Below are positions 57,486 to 64,000 of a stretch of 64,000 bases of DNA, one piece after another. This DNA is from Nannocystis sp. (GTDB taxonomy: Bacteria; Myxococcota_A; Polyangia; Nannocystales; Nannocystaceae). Location of the stretch: positions 1,400,001 through 1,464,000 of the forward strand of contig JADJRG010000013.1 in assembly GCA_016712315.1 (NCBI GenBank), in the 5' to 3' direction. Below the pieces are notes generated by a model, which saw nothing but the letters and a program-made list of their open reading frames with translations, was not told the DNA's origin and made no database searches. A program made the position numbers and the translations under genes. How positions within the stretch are numbered: position 1 is the first letter of the stretch; the number at the start of each line of letters is the position of its first letter.

Positions 57486-59099
57486 GTGGATAGTCAGCGC
57501 CGAACCCTCGTGGCGATCGCCATCTGTACCCTGATCTGGGTCGTTTACAACACTTGGATCATGCCCCCGCCGCCTGAGCCGACCGCGGCGAAGGGCGATC
57601 CCGCCGGCCAAGGCGCCGAAGGTGGGGAGGAGCGAGGCCCCTCCAAGAAGTCGCAGCCCGACGAGGAGGCCGCGCCGAGCAGCGCGGTGAAGCCCGTCGA
57701 GGGTCGGCTGCAGAACCAAGTGCTCGCGCTTGATGTCACGAACGTCGGCGGGATCTTGCGCCGTGCCGAGCTGCTCAGCCCCCAATTCGTCGAGAGCGAC
57801 GGCCGTGGCCTCGATATGTTGCAGCTCGGCGAGGGTGCCTCGCTCGCGGTGACCTTCGACGCCGAGGCGACCGACTTCAAGGTGCCGCGTAGCGCCCCCT
57901 GGGAGGTGCTCGCGCAGGCTGACCAGCGCTCGTGGAGCCTGCGCTACGCCGACCCGGGCGTGGTCGAGGTGACTTCGTCGTTGGTGCTGCTGGAGGGCTA
58001 TGAGGGCCGTTATTCGGTCAAAGTGACCAACAAGTCGGCGCAGCCGCAGGCGCACCGCCTCGTGATCCGCTCGCGCCTCGGCGAGGGCGCGGAGAAGAGC
58101 CAGTACAACGTGCACCGCGGCCTCTGCGCGACGGTCGAGGAGATCGAGGACTTCGACCTCAGCGACGTTGAAGACGGCCCCGGGCGGGTGAAGAGCGGGA
58201 TCCGCTGGCTCGGCCTGGACACCAAGTACTTCCTCACGGCGCTGATCCCCAGCGATCTCGGGGTCTTGTGTGAGATCCGCGCGAGCGAGGACCAAGACGC
58301 CTTGATCGCGGATCTCGCGGCCAAGACGGTGAACCTCGGCCCAGGAGAGGCGCGGTCGTACGAGTACAACCTCTTCATGGGCACCAAGGAGCTGGAGACG
58401 CTGCGTAGCGCCTCGCCCGAGGCGAAGCTCGAGGACGCGATCGACTGGGGTTGGTTCGGCGGTCTGTCCTCGGGGCTCGGAAAAGTGATGCTGCGGCTGC
58501 TCCGCTGGTTCCACGAGCTGACTGGGATCTGGGGCGTGGCGATCATCTTGCTCACGGTGGTGGTCAAGCTGGTGACTCTGCCGCTGACCCTGCGCCAGAT
58601 GAACTCAATGAAGCGGATGCGTGAGGTCCAGCCGGAGATCGAGGCGCTCAAGAAGAAGTACGCGGACGACAAGATGCGGCAGGCGCAAGAGATGCAGGCG
58701 CTCTTCGCCCGCTCCGGGGTGAGCCCCCTGGCTGGCTGCCTGCCGATGATCGTGCAGCTGCCGATCTGGATCGCCCTCTACGCGATGCTGGCGACCGCGG
58801 TCGAGCTGTACCGGGAGTCCTTCTTGTGGCTGCCAGACCTCACCCGCCAGGACCCCTACTTCATCATGCCGCTGGCGATCGGCGGGCTCATGTTCCTGCA
58901 GACCAAGCTGCAGCCGACGCCCGCGGTCGACAATCAACAGGCGAAGATGATGATGTGGATGATGCCCGTGGTCTTCACGGTCATGATGCTCTTCCTGCCC
59001 TCTGGGCTGGGCGTGTATATCTTCGCCAACATCTTGCTCTCCCTGGTGCAGACGGTCATCCAGACCCGGCCCGGGAAGACGGCGCTGGCGAAGACGTGA
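57486..59099 (+). CDS. yidC: membrane protein insertase YidC
   Basis: 537 residues, the Gram-negative form. First membrane segment at about 8-25 (TLVAIAICTLIWVVYNTW), then a charged Pro/Glu-rich linker and the periplasmic P1 beta-domain (about 60-320), and the conserved Oxa1 core from about 350: WGVAIILLTVVVKLVTLPLT, with the hydrophilic-groove Lys, PLAGCLPMIVQLPIWIALYAML, and late helices ending in VYIFANILLSLVQT. GTG start at 57486. It inserts and folds inner-membrane proteins. jag follows 16 bp later. Confidence 0.96.
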   Translation: MDSQRRTLVAIAICTLIWVVYNTWIMPPPPEPTAAKGDPAGQGAEGGEERGPSKKSQPDEEAAPSSAVKPVEGRLQNQVLALDVTNVGGILRRAELLSPQFVESDGRGLDMLQLGEGASLAVTFDAEATDFKVPRSAPWEVLAQADQRSWSLRYADPGVVEVTSSLVLLEGYEGRYSVKVTNKSAQPQAHRLVIRSRLGEGAEKSQYNVHRGLCATVEEIEDFDLSDVEDGPGRVKSGIRWLGLDTKYFLTALIPSDLGVLCEIRASEDQDALIADLAAKTVNLGPGEARSYEYNLFMGTKELETLRSASPEAKLEDAIDWGWFGGLSSGLGKVMLRLLRWFHELTGIWGVAIILLTVVVKLVTLPLTLRQMNSMKRMREVQPEIEALKKKYADDKMRQAQEMQALFARSGVSPLAGCLPMIVQLPIWIALYAMLATAVELYRESFLWLPDLTRQDPYFIMPLAIGGLMFLQTKLQPTPAVDNQQAKMMMWMMPVVFTVMMLFLPSGLGVYIFANILLSLVQTVIQTRPGKTALAKT

Positions 59100-59115
59100 A
59101 GCGGAGGTCTTTGAG

Positions 59116-59628
59116 ATGAGCGAAGCCCATGATGAGTCGTATGCGAAGGCCGTACCGGTCGTGCGCGTGTTCCTTGAGTCTGTCCTCGGTCTGCTCGGCG
59201 TCGACGTCGAGGTCGACATCGACATCGAAGAGGATGGCCTCCACTGCGACCTCAACACCTCCGAAGATGACGGCGGCCTGTTGATCGGACGGCACGGCGC
59301 GACCCTCGACGCGCTCCAGTACCTGACGCTTCGGGTGCTGCAGGCCGAGGGCCACGATCGTATGCGCATCACCCTCGATGTCGGCGGCTACCGCACGCGC
59401 CGCGAGAAGGCGCTGCGAGAGCTGGCCCAAGGGGTCGGCGCGAAGGTGCTCGACTCCGGGAAGCCGTATCACTTCGAGCCGATGAGCGCGATGGAGCGCC
59501 GCGTGGTCCACATGGCGCTGCTCGAGATCGACGGACTGCGCACAGAGTCGGAGGGCGAGGGCCGCTTTCGACATGTGGTGGTCTTCCCCGATCGCTCGGC
59601 GAAGGCCGGCGACGAGGCCCGCGCCTAA
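59116..59628 (+). CDS. jag: Jag/KhpB RNA-binding protein
   Basis: 170 residues. A KH domain (GLLIGRHGATLDALQYL) and an R3H domain (FEPMSAMERRVVHMAL). It lacks the N-terminal Jag-N domain, as in other short forms. It binds RNA and is almost always encoded between yidC and mnmE, as here. mnmE starts 6 nt after its stop. Confidence 0.93.
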   Translation: MSEAHDESYAKAVPVVRVFLESVLGLLGVDVEVDIDIEEDGLHCDLNTSEDDGGLLIGRHGATLDALQYLTLRVLQAEGHDRMRITLDVGGYRTRREKALRELAQGVGAKVLDSGKPYHFEPMSAMERRVVHMALLEIDGLRTESEGEGRFRHVVVFPDRSAKAGDEARA

Positions 59629-59634
59629 ATCTCG

Positions 59635-60945
59635 GTGCGGGCGACGATCGTCGGGATCGCGACGGGCACCCCGGACGGCGGTGTGGCTGTGCTGCGCCTG
59701 AGCGGTCCGGCGGCGCAGGCGGTCGCCAAAGAGGTGATCGCGGGCGAGCTGCCGCCGCCGCGTCGGCTGCTGCGACGCTCGCTGATCCTCGCCAACTCGC
59801 AGGAGGACGCGCTGGTGGTGTCGATGCCGGCGCCCCGCTCGTTCACTGGCGAGGATGTGGTCGAGCTGCACGTGCACGGCGGCCGCGGCAATGTGCAGGA
59901 GGTGATGGCCGCGCTGCTGGCCGCAGGTGCGACGGCGGCTGGGCCGGGAGAGTTCACGCGCCGCGCGTTTGAACACGGGAGGCTGGGGCTCGAGCAGGCG
60001 GAGGGGCTGGCGGCGCTGATCGGGGCGCAGACGGCGGCCGCTGCGGCGCAGGCGCGGCGACTCGTCGCCGGGGAGCTAGGTCGGCGGATCGACGCGATCT
60101 GTGAGGCGATCGGGGAGCTACGCGCGGAGGTCGAGGCGAACTTGGACTTCTCCGAAGAGGAGGAGCGTATCGCGGAAGATCTGCCGCGGTGGCAGGTGAC
60201 GATTTTGGTTTTTTTAGAGGAGCTGGGGGGGTGGCTTCGCCGATTCGAGTCGGGGAGGCGGGCGCGCGAGGCGGCGCGGGTGGTCTTGGCGGGGCCGCCG
60301 AACGCGGGCAAGAGCTCGTTGTTTAACGCGCTGCTGGGCCACGAGCGGGCGATCGTGGCGCCGCTCCCAGGGACGACGCGTGACTATGTGGAGGCGCGGG
60401 TGGCGATCGGCGAGTACGAGGCGGTGCTTGTCGACACGGCGGGGCTGCGCGCGGAGGAGGCGGACCCCGTGGAGGCGGCGGGGATCGTGCGCTCGCGAGA
60501 GCAGGTGGCCGCCGCAGACGTGGTGATCTGGGTGGAGGGGGCGGACGCTCCGCCAGCGCGTGAGCGGCCAGCGCTGCACGGGCTGGTGATCGAGGTCGAG
60601 AACAAGCGCGACCTCGGAGAGTCGCGGCCGGGGTGGCTGGGCGTGTGCTCGAGCTCCGGGGATGGGCTCGAGGGCGTGGTCGAGGCGATCCGAAGGTGGT
60701 TCGTCGGCGATGGTGAGGAGCCGTGGATCGGGCTGGCTCGGCACTATGAGCGCGCTTCGGAGGCGGTCGCCGCTTTGACGACCGCGGCGAGGGAGCTCGA
60801 GGCGGCGGCGCCGCTCGAGATCGTCGCGTTCCAACTGGCGGTGGCCGAGCGCCGCTTGGCCGAGATCCGCGGCCTGAGCGCGGCAGGGCCGGTGGGCGAG
60901 GAGGTGCTGGCTAGGATCTTCGCGCGCTTCTGTATCGGCAAGTGA
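59635..60945 (+). CDS. mnmE: tRNA modification GTPase MnmE
   Basis: 436 residues. With MnmG it installs the 5-carboxymethylaminomethyl group at wobble uridine 34. The N-terminal formyl-THF-binding domain has SFTGEDVVELHVHGG and GPGEFTRRAFEHGRL; the G domain has GPPNAGKS (220-227), the G2 loop PGTTRDYVE and G3 DTAGLR; the C-terminal end FCIGK supplies the catalytic Cys motif (C-I/L-G-K). The G4 motif reads ENKRDL where NKxDL is usual. GTG start at 59635. It ends the rpmH operon; mnmG, rsmG and parAB do not follow, as they do in many relatives. Confidence 0.95.
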   Translation: MRATIVGIATGTPDGGVAVLRLSGPAAQAVAKEVIAGELPPPRRLLRRSLILANSQEDALVVSMPAPRSFTGEDVVELHVHGGRGNVQEVMAALLAAGATAAGPGEFTRRAFEHGRLGLEQAEGLAALIGAQTAAAAAQARRLVAGELGRRIDAICEAIGELRAEVEANLDFSEEEERIAEDLPRWQVTILVFLEELGGWLRRFESGRRAREAARVVLAGPPNAGKSSLFNALLGHERAIVAPLPGTTRDYVEARVAIGEYEAVLVDTAGLRAEEADPVEAAGIVRSREQVAAADVVIWVEGADAPPARERPALHGLVIEVENKRDLGESRPGWLGVCSSSGDGLEGVVEAIRRWFVGDGEEPWIGLARHYERASEAVAALTTAARELEAAAPLEIVAFQLAVAERRLAEIRGLSAAGPVGEEVLARIFARFCIGK

Positions 60946-61069
60946 TCCTCGCTTCGTGAAGAAGAGGAGCGAGCGCTGCGGCTCTCTCCTCTCCTTCCTC
61001 CGCGAAAACTTGCGGACTAGAACGCCATGAAAGACTCTTCGGCGGCGAGGATCTGTCTCAAAGGACAGA

Positions 61070-62920
61070 CTAGGTGCGAGCGGCGACGCGGCGAGCGAGC
61101 CAGAGGGTGAGCAGGGCGTTCGCGAGCAGCCAGAGGCGGTCGACGAGGGCGCCACCGGGCAGGCCGGTGAGCAGGGCGGGCAGGACGATCGCGCCGTGCA
61201 GGAGCAAGGCGCTGTGGCCGAGGGCGAAGCCCGTGAGCAGGCCGCGCAGAGGGCGGACGCCGAGCAGGACGGCGACCAAGAGGAAGGGGAGCAGCGCGGA
61301 GAAGAGCCACGGAGAGCCGAACCAAGCGCCTCCACCGAGCATGGAGGCGAGACCGAGGGCGGTCGGGGCGGCGCAGCCGAAGAGGCCACCGGCGAGCAGC
61401 GCGCCGACGCCGACGCCCGCGAGCAGGCGGAGCTGACGGCGGCGACGGGCAGCGACGGTGAGGCCGAGCGCTGCACCACCCGCGCCGAGGCCGGCGATCC
61501 CCGCGAGGCCCAAGAGACCGGCGAGGGCGCCGCGCTCGACGGCGTATCCCTCAGTCACGGCGTCGACCGCGGCGGCGGTGTCGATCACGCCGGCGCCGTA
61601 GTCGCGGTCCCACTTGACCTTCTTGGGGTGGACGGCCGTGTCCTTGAGGACACGTTCGACTTCAGAGGGGTTGGTGACGCCACGGGCGACGACGAGGGCG
61701 GCGGCGCCGGCGACATGCGGCGAGGCCATCGAGGTGCCCTGAAGCCACATGTAGTGGTCAGCGAGGGGATCCTGGAGCTTGATGGTGTTTTGCAGGACCC
61801 CGTCGGGGTAACCATCGCGGTTCTTGTCGGCGCGGGTGTCGCCGCCAGGGGCGGAGATGTCGAGGTTGTCGCCCCAGTTGGAGTACCAGGTGCGCTCGCC
61901 GAGCAGATCGACGGCGGCGACGGCGATCGAGCCGTCGTTGGCGGCAGGGTAGCCGATCCGCGACTTGGACTCGTTGCCGGCGGCGCAGACGACGGTGACG
62001 CCGCGCTCGTTGGCGTACTCGATCGCCTTGGCGAGCACACGCGAGGGTAAGGGGCCGCCGAGGCTCATGTTGATCACCTGCGCGCCGTTGTCCGCGGCGT
62101 AGCGGATCGCGTTGGCGATCCCGGCGACGGAGCCGCGTCCGTCGCCGCCGAGCACCTTGAGCGGCATGATCGTCGCTTCATAAGCGACGCCCGCGACGCC
62201 GACGCCGTTGTTGGTGGTCTGGGCGATGGTGCCGGCGACGTGGGTGCCGTGGAGGTGGTCGTCGAGGCCGTCGGGCAGGCCGGGCACGAAGCTCTTGCCT
62301 TGGGTGAAGGCGGTGCCGGCGAGGTCAGGGACCTGCTGAGCGACGCCGTCGACGTTCTTCCAGGCGACGCCGGTGTCAATCACCGCGACGATGACGCCCG
62401 CGCCGCGGGTGACGCTCCAGGCCTCAGGGGCGCGGATCATCTCCATGTGCCACTGGAGCGGGAACATGGGGTCGTTGGGGTCGACGCGAGGACGCGCGGC
62501 GGGCTGCTCCGTGTCGAGCAACGAGTACTCGAGCTCGGGCTCGACGCCTTCGACGAGCGGGTGGGTGGCGAGCTGCGCTTGGAGGCGGATGAGCTGATCG
62601 GCGTCGCCGTGGACGCGGTAGAGGTGCTCACCCTCGCTGTAGTAACCCGCTGGCTCCGCGGGCAGCCCGAAGGAGCGGAGCAGAGCGCTGAGCTCGGCTT
62701 CGCTGCCGCCCTCCCCGTCCGCAGGCTCGACGAGATCGAGGAGCAAGCTGCCGGTCGCGTCAGCGCCGGCGAGCGCCTGCACCTCAGAAAAACCCTGGGG
62801 GGCGATCTGCTCGGCTCCGAGGCCGCTCCGCGGCTGGTGATGCTCCGCCGCGATCAGGGCGCAGAGGACGAGGAGGCCGATTCCAGCGATGGCAGGGCGG
62901 AGCGCGCGAGGACGGATCAT
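61070..62920 (-). CDS. membrane-anchored subtilisin-like serine protease (S8)
   Basis: 616 residues. Signal peptide, an I9-like propeptide region (about 45-140), then the subtilase catalytic domain with Asp182 (VIDTGV), His224 (HGTHVAG), the oxyanion Asn near 316 (AAGNES) and Ser397 (GTSMASPH), a full triad. From about residue 455 the C-terminus has several hydrophobic helices (ALAGLLGLAGIAGLGAGGAALGL and later), so the enzyme is tethered to the inner membrane with the protease outside. This multi-helix tail is unusual for subtilases. Divergent from tRNA-Arg; convergent with mnmE. Confidence 0.93.
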   Translation of the reverse strand: MIRPRALRPAIAGIGLLVLCALIAAEHHQPRSGLGAEQIAPQGFSEVQALAGADATGSLLLDLVEPADGEGGSEAELSALLRSFGLPAEPAGYYSEGEHLYRVHGDADQLIRLQAQLATHPLVEGVEPELEYSLLDTEQPAARPRVDPNDPMFPLQWHMEMIRAPEAWSVTRGAGVIVAVIDTGVAWKNVDGVAQQVPDLAGTAFTQGKSFVPGLPDGLDDHLHGTHVAGTIAQTTNNGVGVAGVAYEATIMPLKVLGGDGRGSVAGIANAIRYAADNGAQVINMSLGGPLPSRVLAKAIEYANERGVTVVCAAGNESKSRIGYPAANDGSIAVAAVDLLGERTWYSNWGDNLDISAPGGDTRADKNRDGYPDGVLQNTIKLQDPLADHYMWLQGTSMASPHVAGAAALVVARGVTNPSEVERVLKDTAVHPKKVKWDRDYGAGVIDTAAAVDAVTEGYAVERGALAGLLGLAGIAGLGAGGAALGLTVAARRRRQLRLLAGVGVGALLAGGLFGCAAPTALGLASMLGGGAWFGSPWLFSALLPFLLVAVLLGVRPLRGLLTGFALGHSALLLHGAIVLPALLTGLPGGALVDRLWLLANALLTLWLARRVAART

Positions 62921-63033
62921 AGAGGAGCAGTATAGAGGTCATCCCGGCGGGTGCACGGGGCGAGTTCCTGGCCCGCGCGCAGATGAACTCGAGGGTCGCG
63001 ATCCGAGGCGCGAAGTTGTATGCTCCGCCGCGC

Positions 63034-63107
63034 GCGCTTGTAGCTCAGTTGGATAGAGCATCGGGCTTCGAACCCGAGGGTCGCAGGTTCGAGTCCTGCC
63101 GGGCGCA
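63034..63107 (+). tRNA. tRNA-Arg (anticodon TCG)
   Basis: Cloverleaf: acceptor GCGCTTG (63034-63040) pairs with CGGGCGC (63100-63106) including two G-U pairs; D-arm GCTC/GAGC; anticodon stem TCGGG/CCCGA with loop CTTCGAA, anticodon TCG at 63068-63070; T-arm GCAGG TTCGAGT CCTGC. Discriminator A107; CCA is not encoded (ACCC). It reads CGA and related Arg codons. Confidence 0.95.
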
Positions 63108-63159
63108 CCCGCTTTGAGCCGTTCTCCGGGACATCGAGCGCCGCCGCGCGTGTACGCGC

Positions 63160-63486
63160 TCAGCGCGGCCGGTTGTGATCGATGACGGTCGAGATGAGCT
63201 GGGTGGCGAGCTGCAGCTCATCAGGGGAGAGGGCGTCGATGAGGGCGAGGAGGCGGCCGCGGGCGCCGCTCGGCTCATCCGCGTTCGGGTCGGGGAAGAG
63301 CTCGCAGAGGGGGACGTCGAGGCCGTCGGCGATCCTCAGCAGGGTGCGGAGACCGGGGCTGCGGTAGTGGCCGTTCTCGATCCGCGAGACCATGTCCGGG
63401 GCGATGCCGGCGAGGCGGGCGAGGTGCTGCTGGGTGAGGTCGCGGCGCTCGCGGAGGATCCGGATCCTCCGCCCGAGCTCGGCCAT
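63160..63486 (-). CDS. XRE-family helix-turn-helix regulator
   Basis: 108 residues. HTH at about 5-60: RIRILRERRDLTQQHLARLAGIAPDMVSRIENG (by segments) is a textbook Cro/C1 domain, and LLRIADGLDVPLCELF follows. The C-terminal ALIDALSPDELQLATQLISTVID forms a helical dimer region similar to the 34.2-kb protein. ATG at 63486 has GAGGAG nine nt upstream and begins MAELGRRIR; the frame continues to 63567. Two near-identical palindromes (63613-63630, 63659-63676) lie upstream and are probable binding sites for this regulator. Confidence 0.88.
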   Translation of the reverse strand: MAELGRRIRILRERRDLTQQHLARLAGIAPDMVSRIENGHYRSPGLRTLLRIADGLDVPLCELFPDPNADEPSGARGRLLALIDALSPDELQLATQLISTVIDHNRPR

Positions 63487-63612
63487 GTAGCGCTCCTCAC
63501 CTTCTGTGCGGGTGGGGTCCTTCGCCGACACCAAGACGCCTCGCGTGGTCAGTCCATCAAGCATCATGGGGCGAGCATGCCACAGCGCTCATGGGCTTTG
63601 ATCGGCCGATAG

Positions 63613-63630
63613 TGTCCTGAATTCTGGACA
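63613..63630. promoter_or_regulatory. TGTCC-N8-GGACA operator, proximal copy
   Basis: TGTCCTGAATTCTGGACA, an 18-bp imperfect palindrome 127 bp upstream of the XRE gene start. A second copy lies 46 bp away, centre to centre. Confidence 0.6.
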
Positions 63631-63658
63631 AGCGCACCCCATGTTTGCGGCGGAGGAG

Positions 63659-63676
63659 TGTCCAGTTTTCAGGACA
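63659..63676. promoter_or_regulatory. TGTCC-N8-GGACA operator, distal copy
   Basis: TGTCCAGTTTTCAGGACA has the same TGTCC and GGACA arms and N8 spacing as the proximal copy. It sits just past the uvrB stop. Confidence 0.6.
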
Positions 63677-63690
63677 GCGGCCCGCGACCA

Positions 63691-64000
63691 TCAGGCGCTC
63701 ATCTCGAGCTGCCTGGCCTCGAGGACACGTAAACGATCGCGGATCCGCGCGGCCTCTTCGTAGCGCAGCTCCTTGGCGAGCGCGCCCATCTCGGCGCGCA
63801 ACGCGGCGATTCGGGCGCTGAGCTCCGCGGGTAGGAGGAGCTCGTCGGTGACCGGGCTGAAGCCGACCGGGGCCTGCTCAGGGCGGCCCCGGCGCTTGCT
63901 GGCGCTGGCGGGCTTGGCCTCCTGCTCGAGCCCCGAGAGCGGCGCGTGGGTGCTTCGCGGGGTGATCCGGTGCTCCTCGTTGTAGGCCTGCTGTACGGCG
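63691..64000 (-). CDS. uvrB: UvrABC system protein B, C-terminal part
   Basis: The last 102 codons of UvrB, running off the window edge. It recognises damage with UvrA and loads UvrC. AVQQAYNEEHRITPRS is the conserved UvrB segment, then a Pro/Ser-rich linker and the UVR domain that binds UvrC (ALRAEMGALAKELRYEEAARIRDRL). Stop TGA at 63691-63693. It precedes the XRE gene on the same strand. Confidence 0.93.
   Translation of the reverse strand, partial: AVQQAYNEEHRITPRSTHAPLSGLEQEAKPASASKRRGRPEQAPVGFSPVTDELLLPAELSARIAALRAEMGALAKELRYEEAARIRDRLRVLEARQLEMSA

Noticed and set aside
1..64000. GCGATCGC octamers seen in many places, as in the cyanobacterial HIP1 element
   Set aside because: GC content and common codons (GCG ATC GC) explain many of them; I could not show enrichment without counting against a model.

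Overview
The window is GC-rich bacterial chromosome, packed with genes and with short intergenic gaps. It carries the replication-origin neighbourhood: dnaA-dnaN-recF-gyrB reads leftward (56.0 to 49.4 kb) and rpmH-rnpA-yidD-yidC-jag-mnmE reads rightward (56.7 to 60.9 kb). Between them lies about 650 bp of non-coding DNA with DnaA-box-like 9-mers and an AT-rich patch. A CarD/CdnL regulator, many Cys-rich or beta-propeller lipoproteins, a eukaryotic-type Ser/Thr kinase, a lysine-rich histone-H1-like protein, an orphan VgrG and an FHA/GGDEF protein suggest a Gram-negative predator-type bacterium of the Myxococcota (delta-proteobacterial lineage). This is inference from gene content; no 16S rRNA is present.

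Layout. 0-9 kb: the 3' part of dapD, a lytic transglycosylase, an FHA/degenerate-GGDEF protein, tmRNA (ssrA), RidA, and two translationally coupled amidohydrolases, one apparently catalytically dead. 9-12.7 kb: a four-gene rightward operon (UbiA/MenA-type prenyltransferase, unknown protein, TruC-like pseudouridine synthase, GT-C-type membrane protein). 13-17.7 kb: orphan VgrG, kinase, propeller lipoprotein. 17.7-21.5 kb: xanthine dehydrogenase xdhA-xdhB. 21.5-25.7 kb: fur with a small Cys-rich membrane protein, xseB-ispA, lipoproteins, a ComEA-like HhH protein. 25.7-29 kb: a striking CxxC-array protein, proC, then bfd-bfr behind a perfect Fur-box-like palindrome. 29-34.7 kb: a Crp/Fnr - S41 - lipoprotein operon, a CtpA-type protease, small regulators. 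34.7-42.2 kb: TonB-dependent-receptor-like protein, trmB, transaldolase, DUF72-like protein, H1-like protein, pepA, carD. 42.3-49.3 kb: a redox cluster in which the modules of NosR are carried by separate genes, together with a porin-like protein, a propeller lipoprotein and a DUF3347-type copper-associated lipoprotein. 49.4-61 kb: the origin region. 61-64 kb: a membrane-anchored subtilase, tRNA-Arg(TCG), an XRE regulator with paired palindromes, and the 3' end of uvrB.

Functional themes. Iron homeostasis is represented by fur, a FeoB-associated-type small protein, bfd and bfr, with a Fur-box-like operator visible before bfd. Envelope proteolysis and cell-wall turnover are represented by a lytic transglycosylase, two S41 proteases and a subtilase. 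The most unusual material is the 24-cysteine protein at 25.7 kb, the split NosR-like cluster at 42-49 kb, the live/dead amidohydrolase pair, a dispersed 16-bp palindrome (CTGTCCCTTCAGACAG-like), and several genes whose -10 box sits 7-10 nt before the start codon, implying leaderless mRNAs. Many long open frames on the opposite strand of real genes are GC-driven artefacts and were rejected.
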